Source: Lachnospiraceae bacterium UBA6998
GTDB taxonomy: Bacteria > Bacillota > Clostridia > Lachnospirales > Lachnospiraceae
Reading direction: 5' to 3'
Assembly: GCA_002448395.1 (NCBI GenBank)
Contig: DJXS01000031.1
Location: forward strand, 1 to 13,577
DNA: 13,577 nt
Both the position numbers and the translations under genes were made by a program. Shown in pieces: positions 7,022 to 13,349 of this stretch; position 1 is the stretch's first letter; each line of letters starts with the position of its first letter. The notes beneath the pieces were generated by a model that made no database searches, was not told the DNA's origin, and saw nothing but the letters and a program-made list of their open reading frames with translations.

Positions 7022-7219
7022 ATGAGAGAGACGGCGAGAGATTTTATAAGAGATGAAGCAGGCATGGGGACTGTCGAGATCATACTTATCATTGTGGTCC
7101 TGATAGGGCTGGTGATCATATTCAAAAAACAGCTCAACGACCTCGTCAAGAAGGTGTTCCAGAAGATCAGCAGCGACAGCAACTCGATCATTTCCGCGGC
7201 CGGAAGCGGCAAATGTTAG
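7022..7219 (+). CDS. Flp-like pilin (class III prepilin leader)
   Basis: A 65-residue protein that is the best candidate for the major pilin. The short charged leader ends at G14, and cleavage before M15 places E19 at +5 of the mature chain (G|MGTVE), the hallmark of prepilin peptidase substrates. A hydrophobic helix of about 17 residues follows (I20 to F36), then a basic amphipathic tail rich in K, S and D. The mature chain would be about 51 residues, typical of Flp pilins. It lies directly after tadC with an AAAGGAAAGG ribosome binding site. It ends in a lone cysteine (C65), which is uncommon in Flp pilins. It is the only pilin of this standard form in the window. Confidence 0.88.
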   Translation: MRETARDFIRDEAGMGTVEIILIIVVLIGLVIIFKKQLNDLVKKVFQKISSDSNSIISAAGSGKC

Positions 7220-7226
7220 AGGGCCC

Positions 7227-8777
7227 GTGAACAGAGAGAGGACCGGGGGCGATAAAAAGCCCCTGCCTGACCGGGGATCATGGCGGGAAGCCGGCGGTTA
7301 TATGACAGTGTATCTGGTTCTGACCCTTGCGTCGATCCTTACTCTTTATCTTGTACTGATCAGTGGTGCCAGGCTCGGCGCCGCGCGCATGCAGATGGAG
7401 AGTGTCAGCCGCATTGCGCAGAACTCGGCACTGGCGGAATTCCACAGGGAGATGCACAGCAGATACGACCTTTTCTTTACGGATACGTCTTACGGCGGCC
7501 CGGGGGGAGGGAATGAGGTTCTTGCACAGCATCTGAGGAATTATATGGACAGCAATTGTGCCAGAAGGGCAGCGCTTCCCTTCGGAGGGATCAGGGACTG
7601 GACATCAATGGAGATCTCGGATGTCCGGGTGCCCGAGGCGAGATACGCCTGTGACAATGGAGGGAAAGCGGTCCGGGAGCAGGTTTACGCATATATGTCG
7701 GCGGACCCGGCCGGCGCGGTGATCTCGGAAATGCTGGTGACGGCGGACCAGTGGAGAGGCCTTGAGATAAGCGGAAGAGAGTGGACAGCGGAGACAGAGC
7801 AAAGCCGGGAGGACCTGAAGCAGGCGTTGAGAGACCAAAGAGAGGATCAGAAACAGGAGAATGAGGAAAAGGAAGAGAGAGAAGAGGAAGTTACTGCCGA
7901 GGAATATGAAGCGGCGTCGGAGGAACCCTCGGAAGCGGAGAATATGGTCGATCGAATGGGATCTTTTCAGTTACTGCCTGTTCTCCGTCAGGTTTTTGGG
8001 GATATTGACGGACTTTCCGACAGACGCGTCGAGGCAGAAAACGTTCTCAGCGCACGGAAAGTTCATCTGGGGACAGGAATGACAGCGGCCAACTCTCACA
8101 AATATCCGCAGGCAGATGAGATCGTGTTTGACCGGTATATTTACGAGAAGACGGGAAATTTTGTAAAGCCTTCCGAGGATGGGCAGCTTCGTTATCAGAC
8201 TGAGTATATCTTGTGCGGGAAAGGATCTGACAGGGAGAACCTTGAGGGAACGGCAGCAAGGCTCATTCTGATCCGGGAAGCGTCCAACTGCGCATACCTG
8301 TTCACTGATGAGAGCCGAATGGGGCAGGTCCGCGCGGTGGCGGCGGCAGCTTCGCTGATCCTTCTCAACCCGGAACTGGAGGAGCCTGCCGCTTACGCGC
8401 TGGCCCTGGCATGGAGTTATCTTGAGAGCGTTCAGGATGTGAGGATTCTGATGAAAGGCGGGAAGGTCCCGGTCGCCAAGACAGGGGATTCCTGGAAGAC
8501 CCATCTGTATGAACTGCTGACGCCCATGACGGCGGTCAGAGACAGAGACAGCGGGGAGGGGCTCGATTACTGCGCATATCTTCAGGGGCTTCTGCTTCTG
8601 GGAGGCAGTTCGGTCAAGACCCGCAGAACGATGGATGTGATGGAAATGGATCTGCGAAGGATCACCGGGAACAGTGGTTTTCGCATGGATCTATGTATGG
8701 ATGAGTTCAATATGAACGCCGGTGCGCGGGCATGCGGGACGGAGTTTTTGTTCAGCGGAAGCAGCGGATACAACTGA
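7227..8777 (+). CDS. DUF5702-type tad-locus protein
   Basis: A 516-residue protein I recognise as DUF5702-like, a family found in clostridial tad loci. It has one N-terminal hydrophobic segment (about 27-46) and a large extracytoplasmic part. The region before the segment reads G24-Y-M-T-V-Y, resembling the G|xMTLE prepilin site of its neighbours but with no glutamate at +5. Residues about 190-240 are very rich in E, K, Q and R, probably a coiled coil or flexible spacer. The C-terminal half (about 330-490) is mixed helical, with A379-Y-A-L-A-L-A-W-S-Y and D435-Y-C-A-Y-L, and is the most family-like part. The start is a GTG 7 bases after the pilin stop, behind GAGGG; an in-frame ATG at 7302 is a possible alternative. 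The molecular role is unknown; a minor pilus component is my inference from position. Confidence 0.72.
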   Translation: MNRERTGGDKKPLPDRGSWREAGGYMTVYLVLTLASILTLYLVLISGARLGAARMQMESVSRIAQNSALAEFHREMHSRYDLFFTDTSYGGPGGGNEVLAQHLRNYMDSNCARRAALPFGGIRDWTSMEISDVRVPEARYACDNGGKAVREQVYAYMSADPAGAVISEMLVTADQWRGLEISGREWTAETEQSREDLKQALRDQREDQKQENEEKEEREEEVTAEEYEAASEEPSEAENMVDRMGSFQLLPVLRQVFGDIDGLSDRRVEAENVLSARKVHLGTGMTAANSHKYPQADEIVFDRYIYEKTGNFVKPSEDGQLRYQTEYILCGKGSDRENLEGTAARLILIREASNCAYLFTDESRMGQVRAVAAAASLILLNPELEEPAAYALALAWSYLESVQDVRILMKGGKVPVAKTGDSWKTHLYELLTPMTAVRDRDSGEGLDYCAYLQGLLLLGGSSVKTRRTMDVMEMDLRRITGNSGFRMDLCMDEFNMNAGARACGTEFLFSGSSGYN

Positions 8778-8837
8778 AACAGGTGAGAATAATGCGGATC
8801 GGGAAATGAAGCTGAAAGGAGAAAGGAGGCGGGAGTG

Positions 8838-9782
8838 ATGTTTCTGTCGTTCGGCGGTATTTTGACAGATGTAGACAAAAAAGAGCCTCTCCGGGCGTCT
8901 GAACGGGCGGCAGTGACATCGCTCCCGCTTTCTTTTTCCGGAAGCATGACACTGGAAGCCGCGGCGGTAGTGCCGCTGTTTCTGTTCTTTGTGATGAACC
9001 TGTTGTTCATCTTTGAGGCAGTCCGCCTCCAGAGCGGCCTGCAGGCAGCTCTCCAGCAAGCGGGCGAACAGGTATGCGAAGCAGCGTATTATACCAGATT
9101 CGCACCGGGAGCCGGGGAAGGGGAGGACGGCGCGCCGGAGCAGACGGACGAAAACGGGGCTGCTGTGTCGCTGCTCATCTCGGAAACCTATGTGAGAAAC
9201 AAAGTAACGTCTTACCTGGGGGAATCCTTTTGGAAGTATTCCTGTGTGGTTGGCGGAAAAGCAGGTCTGTCTTTTGCCCAGTCTAAAATCATGACTGAGG
9301 GAGACCGCGTCGAGATCATCGTTAACTGCAGAGTCAGGCCTTTTGTGCGTATTGTCGCGTTTCCTGATTTCGCGATGCAGGCCAGATACTGCGGGCATGC
9401 ATGGGTGGGATGGACGCCCGGAAGCGGTATGGCGGAGGGCAGCGGCAGCAGCGGTAAAGAAGAGGCCGTCTATGTCACTACATACGGGGAGGCGTATCAT
9501 ACGGACGCCGGCTGTATTTATCTTAACCCTCAGGTCAGAGCGGTATCTGCATCGGAGGTAGACAATTACAGAAGCGGAAACGGGGCGAAGTACTATCCAT
9601 GTGAATGCTGCAGACCGGGCGGAAACGGAATCGTATATATCACGAAAGAGGGCAATCGGTACCATTCCGACCGCAGCTGCAGCGGGATCGTCAGGCATCT
9701 GACTACGATGGAGACTGACGCGGCAAAGGATCACTACAGACCCTGTCCTGTCTGCGGCAGCGGACATAAGGGGAGTCACTGA
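8838..9782 (+). CDS. TadE-like pseudopilin with two C-terminal Cys/His modules
   Basis: A 314-residue protein with a TadE-like N-terminal half. G35|S36-M-T-L-E40 is a prepilin-type site with glutamate at +5, followed by a hydrophobic helix (about 41-63). Residues about 65-190 are the TadE-like body. After a Gly/Ser linker (195-206) come two copies of one small module. Copy 1 has Y212-V-T-T...Y220-H221, C226 and C255-E-C-C258. Copy 2 has Y267-I-T-K...Y275-H276, C281 and C303-P-V-C306. This Y-H-x4-C plus C-x2-C pattern recurs at the ends of some secreted bacterial proteins and looks metal-binding or disulfide-linked. The ATG at 8838 is 8 bases from AGGAGG; a GTG at 8835 is only 5 bases away. 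Its surface role is unknown. Confidence 0.75.
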   Translation: MFLSFGGILTDVDKKEPLRASERAAVTSLPLSFSGSMTLEAAAVVPLFLFFVMNLLFIFEAVRLQSGLQAALQQAGEQVCEAAYYTRFAPGAGEGEDGAPEQTDENGAAVSLLISETYVRNKVTSYLGESFWKYSCVVGGKAGLSFAQSKIMTEGDRVEIIVNCRVRPFVRIVAFPDFAMQARYCGHAWVGWTPGSGMAEGSGSSGKEEAVYVTTYGEAYHTDAGCIYLNPQVRAVSASEVDNYRSGNGAKYYPCECCRPGGNGIVYITKEGNRYHSDRSCSGIVRHLTTMETDAAKDHYRPCPVCGSGHKGSH

Positions 9783-9802
9783 AAAAGGAGCAGACATCAT
9801 AA

Positions 9803-10252
9803 ATGAAGGGAAATATGACACGACTTCTGTGTGCCTGCCTGTTCCTATGGATGGCTGCGGTGCCGGATCTGAGATCGAAAAGGATCCCTGTATGGATACC
9901 GGGACTTTTCTTTGCGGCTTCAGTGGAAGCAGAGCTGTTTGAAGCCGGCTGCAGTGCAAAGTTGGAGTTTTGGGCAGGTGCTGTGCCGGGCGCGCTCCTT
10001 CTGCTCTTATCCTTAATACTGAGAGGCAGAATAGGAGAAGGGGACGGAATCTGTCTCGTGGTATGCGGACTGTTTACGGGTATCAGGGCTGTGTTGCTGA
10101 TCTTAGAAATGGCATTGATCATGGCGGCTCTGACCTGCATGATCGGAATCTTTACAGGAAAAAGAAAAGCGGGAGACCGGATCGCGTTCATCCCGTTTCT
10201 TGCGTCTGCGGGAAGCCTGTTTCTGATCGCAGGCGTGTTGATGTCAGTGTAG
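9803..10252 (+). CDS. Prepilin peptidase 2 (A24 family)
   Basis: A 149-residue hydrophobic protein with the A24 aspartyl-protease pattern. D22 lies in P-D-L-R-S-K-R-I-P just after the first membrane segment. D81 lies in G78-E-G-D81-G, which matches GxGD. Several membrane segments fill the rest, about 33-45, 58-74, 86-115 and 126-147. It is short, like other Tad-type enzymes, and shares little beyond the catalytic motifs with the peptidase encoded at 1943. It sits between the two TadE-like genes, which have prepilin-type sites, so it may serve them in particular (inference). The nearest ribosome binding site (AAAGGAG) is 12 or more bases from the ATG. ATG 9815, preceded by AAGGG, is an alternative start. 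Confidence 0.78.
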   Translation: MKGNMTRLLCACLFLWMAAVPDLRSKRIPVWIPGLFFAASVEAELFEAGCSAKLEFWAGAVPGALLLLLSLILRGRIGEGDGICLVVCGLFTGIRAVLLILEMALIMAALTCMIGIFTGKRKAGDRIAFIPFLASAGSLFLIAGVLMSV

Positions 10253-10269
10253 GACTGGAGAAACGGACT

Positions 10270-10695
10270 ATGAAAAAAGAGCTTGAGGGATATATGACTT
10301 TGGAAGCCGCAATGATATTTCCGGCGGTATTTGCGCTGGTGATCATGCTGCTTTATGCGACGTTCTTTCTATATGATAAGTGCAGGATGACACAGGATCT
10401 GTATACAGCAGCATACAGACAAAGTATAGTGCGGGGAAAAAGCGCGCCGGATATAAAGATCGACACCTCTGACTTTTTTATGCTGAGCAGCTGCTCGGCG
10501 GAGACTGGGGGAGGAAGTGAGATCACAGCATCGGCGAAAGGAGGGATGGCACCGGCTCTTCTGACCGGGACGGGAGACGGAGGGACAATCTGGGAATTGA
10601 AAGTGACAATGCACGCACGAAAGACAGATCCTCCACAATCTTTTCGCAGATTCAGGAGAGTTGCGGCAATAGCGCAGCAGGCGCTGGGACAATAA
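10270..10695 (+). CDS. Small TadE/TadF-like pseudopilin
   Basis: A 141-residue protein with a very short leader, G7|Y8-M-T-L-E12, that places glutamate at +5, followed by a hydrophobic helix (about 13-34). This is the usual N terminus of TadE-type pseudopilins, minor components needed for Tad assembly in systems studied elsewhere. The remainder (about 35-141) is a mainly polar domain with two cysteines (C38 and C75) and a basic C-terminal tail (R126-R-F-R-R). Length fits the family. GGAG precedes the ATG, and the gene starts 17 bases after prepilin peptidase 2, consistent with a shared transcript. The same frame is open further upstream from 9970 inside the peptidase gene, but that part is a shadow. 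Confidence 0.8.
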   Translation: MKKELEGYMTLEAAMIFPAVFALVIMLLYATFFLYDKCRMTQDLYTAAYRQSIVRGKSAPDIKIDTSDFFMLSSCSAETGGGSEITASAKGGMAPALLTGTGDGGTIWELKVTMHARKTDPPQSFRRFRRVAAIAQQALGQ

Positions 10696-10709
10696 AAAGG
10701 ATGCTATGT

Positions 10710-12086
10710 ATGAAGGCTACATATTATAAAGATACAATGCATAGTTATATGATCATTCCATGTCCGCCGGAGGCCGAAACAACCGGGTATCAGTATAGGA
10801 TGCTGGAGATGAACAGAATTGAAGGAATATTGCCGTGCGGCCTCAGGCACATTGACGGAGAGAGTTTTCTCTACTATGAGACTACCGGCAAGCAAAGTCT
10901 GAATGCATTATATGAAGGCCGGGGAATTCCGGGAGCAGAACTGTTCAGACTTTTGGAGGCGCTTTTAGAGGTATCTGAGACGCTTTCGGGATATTTGCTC
11001 GATGAGCAGCACTTGGTACTGACAGGAGACCAGATCTTTTACGATCTCTCCTCCGGAAAATACAGTTTTACTTATTACCCTGGGGAAGTGGTCAGTCCGG
11101 AAGTGTTCAGGCTTTTGGCGGATGGAATAGACAATACAGATAAGAGGGCGGCTGCCGCGGCTTACCGACTGTGCGCTGCCGCAGAAAGAGACAGACAGGC
11201 TCTGCGGGAAGCGGTCAGGGAGGAAGCAGCTCAGAAAGATACGCCAAAGCCCTGGGAGATCGGGACGGCGGAGCCGGCTGAAAGCAGTACCACGGAGATT
11301 GACCATGAAGAAACCGGCAGTTCCGACAGGTATGCAGAGAATATCGAAACAAAGAAAGGCCGCTTTACCTTCGGAAAGCAGGCATCCGGGGAGGTGAGAC
11401 CGGACCGAAACGGTGAAACAACTCAAAACCTGGATCCTGCACCGGGGGTGGGAAAAAAACAGATCGTGCTCAGGATACTCCTGATCGTGCTGCTTCTTGC
11501 CGGATCGGGCGGGTTGTTCACCGTTCAGCTCCTGGTCTATATTTCGCAAAGGGAAAGAAGACTTTGTATTGCGGGATCGCTCCTCCTGCTGGTCAGCGCG
11601 TGTCTGATCATTGCGGAGACAGTTCTCCGTGTCCGCGAGTCGCGCAGAAAGAAAAGAGAGGAAGAACGGAGCAGAAGACCTTCCTATTTGGAGAGTGATG
11701 AAAAGGATCTGCCGGTATTTGGCACTGGAAAGGCGGATGAGTACAGACTAAACGACGATGAGACCGGAAATACAGTCCGCTTCAGTGAACAGGAGATGAC
11801 CGGCAGATTATATGGAAGGGACAGAGGCAGCAGGATCGATTTGCGAACGCTTCCTACTACTGTCGGCAAGGCACAGGCCTATGTCGACGTGGTACTGCCT
11901 GATCCATCTGTCAGCAGAGTCCATGCGAGAATATACAGAGGCGAGGAGGGCTGCATTGAGATTCGTGACCTTGACAGCACAAACGGCACCTATATCAATG
12001 GAACACGGCTGGAACCGAATGAAAAGAAGCGGGTGCACCGGGGAGATGAGGTCAGATTCGGCAATATGGAATATGAATACAGATGA
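10710..12086 (+). CDS. DUF6382 and FHA domain membrane protein
   Basis: A 458-residue protein with three parts. Residues about 1-160 match my recollection of DUF6382, a domain of unknown function found with FHA domains in Firmicutes. Residues about 180-250 are a polar, charged linker. Two hydrophobic segments follow at about 252-277 and 285-305, so both ends should face the cytoplasm. The C-terminal FHA domain (about 382-455) shows G386-K, the S402-R403-V-H405-A core, and D421-x-x-S423-T-N425-G-T-Y-I-N-G; these are the phosphothreonine-binding residues, so binding should work. Being last in the tad operon, it may couple the pilus machine to Ser/Thr kinase signalling (inference). No kinase is encoded here. 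The ATG at 10710 sits 9 bases after AAAAGG; the ATG at 10701 directly abuts that site and is less likely. Confidence 0.82.
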   Translation: MKATYYKDTMHSYMIIPCPPEAETTGYQYRMLEMNRIEGILPCGLRHIDGESFLYYETTGKQSLNALYEGRGIPGAELFRLLEALLEVSETLSGYLLDEQHLVLTGDQIFYDLSSGKYSFTYYPGEVVSPEVFRLLADGIDNTDKRAAAAAYRLCAAAERDRQALREAVREEAAQKDTPKPWEIGTAEPAESSTTEIDHEETGSSDRYAENIETKKGRFTFGKQASGEVRPDRNGETTQNLDPAPGVGKKQIVLRILLIVLLLAGSGGLFTVQLLVYISQRERRLCIAGSLLLLVSACLIIAETVLRVRESRRKKREEERSRRPSYLESDEKDLPVFGTGKADEYRLNDDETGNTVRFSEQEMTGRLYGRDRGSRIDLRTLPTTVGKAQAYVDVVLPDPSVSRVHARIYRGEEGCIEIRDLDSTNGTYINGTRLEPNEKKRVHRGDEVRFGNMEYEYR

Positions 12087-12102
12087 AATCCGCCGGGAGT
12101 CC

Positions 12103-12111
12103 TGTTATAAT
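12103..12111 (+). promoter_or_regulatory. Extended -10 promoter of the HIT gene
   Basis: TGT followed by a perfect TATAAT (12106-12111) forms an extended -10 element 37 bases before the HIT start. No convincing -35 hexamer is present, which is common for extended -10 promoters. It separates this gene from the tad operon, whose last stop lies only 17 bases upstream. Confidence 0.55.
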
Positions 12112-12148
12112 CTAATCGCATGATACTTGCCACGAAGGAGGTAGAAAG

Positions 12149-12559
12149 TTGAGAGATAATAACTGTATTTTCTGCAAAATAGCGAACGGCGATATCCCCA
12201 GCAGGACCATTTACGAAAATGACAAATTCAGAGTGATCCTGGACAACGGACCCGCTACAGACGGACATGCGCTGGTGCTTCCCAAGGAGCATTTCGCCAA
12301 CCTGTTCGAGATCCCGCAGGATTGGGCAGCGGAAGCGATGGAAACGGCAAAGACAGTTGCAGAGCTGCTTAAGGACAAGCTCGGCGCTGACGGGCTCAAT
12401 GTTGTACAGAACAATGGCGCGGCTGCAGGACAGACTGTAAACCATTTCCACATGCACATTATTCCCAGATATAAGGGCGACGGACAGACGATCCTTTGGA
12501 AACCCGGACATCCCACCGACGCGGAACTCGATGAGGTCTGCGCAAAGATTCTCGGCTGA
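12149..12559 (+). CDS. HIT-family nucleotide hydrolase (HinT-like)
   Basis: A 136-residue histidine-triad protein. The family hydrolyses phosphoramidate or dinucleotide bonds of purine nucleotides in the cytoplasm. The catalytic motif is intact: H99-F-H101-M-H103-I-I-P-R. C6-I-F-C9, together with H48 and H99, fits the zinc site of the HinT branch. The D32-N-G-P-A-T-D-G-H-A-L-V-L-P segment and N88 region also match. Length is normal. The start codon is TTG, fixed by a strong AAGGAGGT site 6 bases upstream at 12135-12142; no in-frame ATG lies near. It has its own extended -10 promoter and is unrelated to the tad operon. The natural substrate cannot be told from sequence. Confidence 0.93.
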   Translation: MRDNNCIFCKIANGDIPSRTIYENDKFRVILDNGPATDGHALVLPKEHFANLFEIPQDWAAEAMETAKTVAELLKDKLGADGLNVVQNNGAAAGQTVNHFHMHIIPRYKGDGQTILWKPGHPTDAELDEVCAKILG

Positions 12560-12572
12560 ATATGGAAGCGTA

Positions 12573-12608
12573 ATGCCGGCCTCCGGTCAAAATACAGGAG
12601 ACCGGCAT
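12573..12608 (+). terminator. Hairpin after the HIT gene, possible terminator
   Basis: ATGCCGG-c-CTCC and GGAG-a-CCGGCAT can pair with one internal mismatch around a 12-base loop. The following bases are only mildly T-rich, so it would be a weak intrinsic terminator. Its position between the HIT stop and the tRNA promoter is suitable. Confidence 0.45.
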
Positions 12609-12648
12609 ATATTGTAGCCAAGCCCTTCAGAATATCTGTATCTTGTAA

Positions 12649-12677
12649 TTGACAAACTGAAAACAAATCTATATAAT
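12649..12677 (+). promoter_or_regulatory. Consensus promoter of tRNA-Ser
   Basis: TTGACA (12649-12654), a 17-base spacer and TATAAT (12672-12677) match the sigma-A consensus exactly. Transcription would start near 12684, about 54 bases before the mature tRNA. This is the strongest promoter by sequence in the window. Confidence 0.92.
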
Positions 12678-12737
12678 CATTAGTACGGTCTTAAAAAGAA
12701 CGTAACAAATACTATATTTTATGCTTAAATCAGGCGA

Positions 12738-12825
12738 GGAGAAATACTCAAGAGGCTGAAGAGGCGCCCCTGCTAAGGGTGTAGGTCGGGAAACCGGCGC
12801 GAGGGTTCAAATCCCTCTTTCTCCG
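12738..12825 (+). tRNA. tRNA-Ser (anticodon GCU)
   Basis: An 88-nucleotide class II tRNA. The acceptor arms GGAGAAA (12738-12744) and TTTCTCC (12818-12824) pair perfectly, with G12825 as the discriminator base. The anticodon stem CGCCC/GGGTG holds the loop CTGCTAA, giving anticodon GCT at 12772-12774, which reads AGC and AGU. A long variable arm with a GGGAAACC core is typical of tRNA-Ser. The T arm is GAGGG-TTCAAAT-CCCTC. The CCA end is not encoded (CTC follows), so it must be added after transcription. Confidence 0.97.
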
Positions 12826-12830
12826 CTCTG

Positions 12831-12851
12831 GAGATCCACATGGTGGACCTC
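12831..12851 (+). repeat. Hairpin directly downstream of tRNA-Ser
   Basis: GAGATCCAC and GTGGACCTC pair with a single mismatch around an ATG loop. It lies 5 bases after the tRNA 3' end and before the terminator. It may mark the precursor trailer removed during tRNA 3' processing. Confidence 0.45.
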
Positions 12852-12857
12852 TGAAAG

Positions 12858-12895
12858 GTTAATTTCCGGGAATCCGTGAAATTAACTTTTTCTTT
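12858..12895 (+). terminator. Intrinsic terminator of tRNA-Ser
   Basis: GTTAATTTC (12858-12866) and GAAATTAAC (12878-12886) form a perfect 9-bp stem followed by TTTTTCTTT. It should end the tRNA transcript before the rRNA promoters, although an AT-rich stem may leak. Confidence 0.8.
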
Positions 12896-12935
12896 CTAAA
12901 GAAAAAAGTATTCTTAATATTTTATTAAAAAGTGC

Positions 12936-12964
12936 TTGCATCTGGGAAAGAGAAGTGATATCAT
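12936..12964 (+). promoter_or_regulatory. rRNA operon promoter P1
   Basis: TTGCAT (12936-12941), a 17-base spacer and TATCAT (12959-12964) form a promoter preceded by an A/T-rich tract that could act as an UP element. The same AAAAAGTGCTTG context recurs at P2. Confidence 0.75.
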
Positions 12965-12999
12965 AGCATTCGCCGCTGAAAGAGAGGCGGGCACAAAAG

Positions 13000-13030
13000 A
13001 GTTTTCGAGCCTGACGGCTCAAGAAAAACT
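13000..13030 (+). repeat. Hairpin between rRNA promoters P1 and P2
   Basis: GAGCC-TGAC-GGCTC (13007-13020) is a perfect 5-bp stem. It is extended across a small internal loop by AGTTTT (13000-13005) and AAAACT (13025-13030). It lies in the P1 transcript just before the -35 of P2. An attenuator or a spacer structure are both possible. Confidence 0.5.
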
Positions 13031-13041
13031 TAAAAAAGTGC

Positions 13042-13070
13042 TTGACAATCGAAACGGCCTGATGTAAGAT
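13042..13070 (+). promoter_or_regulatory. rRNA operon promoter P2
   Basis: A perfect TTGACA (13042-13047), a 17-base spacer and TAAGAT (13065-13070). It lies about 106 bases after P1 and is preceded by a run of A residues. P1 and P2 share the upstream AAAAAGTGCTTG and the downstream CCGCTGAAA element. Confidence 0.8.
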
Positions 13071-13349
13071 ATCAGAGTTGCCGCTGAAAAGAGGCAGCAC
13101 GGACAGCCTGCCAGACAGGCGTCCGAAATACCAATACAATCGAATATATGACAACTTAACAGAAATGCAACCCTGAATATATTCCTAAAAGAAGACCGGG
13201 ACGAATCGTTTAAGAACGGCCTTCATTAGAATAATTCAGAACGAACCAAACCAAGCAAATTACGGAGCAGATTTAGACGTTAACGTTTGAACTGTGACAG
13301 TATTGAACTTGAATCGAAGGTTTCCACGAGACGGAGACCTTACAATATT
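13071..13349 (+). other. 16S rRNA leader (transcribed spacer before 16S)
   Basis: No coding sequence is supported here. The stretch begins with the CCGCTGAAA element that also follows P1. It then holds a strong hairpin at 13100-13125 and AT-rich sequence with the palindrome GAATATATTC. It leads directly into the 16S gene. I could not identify a clear boxA-type antitermination motif. Confidence 0.7.
13100..13125 (+). repeat. Strong hairpin in the rRNA leader
   Basis: CGGAC and GCCTG on the left pair with CAGGC and GTCCG on the right around a CCAGA loop, with one bulged A at 13105. No T-tract follows, so it is not a terminator. It could be a boxB-like or processing element of the pre-16S leader. 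Confidence 0.6.

Noticed and set aside
6373..7212. Open frame of 279 codons on the - strand
   Set aside because: Antisense to the end of tadC and the Flp-like gene. Its hydrophobic parts mirror the membrane helices of the real genes.
8691..9959. Open frame of 422 codons on the - strand
   Set aside because: It runs antisense to the TadE-like and prepilin peptidase genes, which have clear motifs and ribosome binding sites. Its protein has biased composition rich in R, S, H and P and no recognisable domain.
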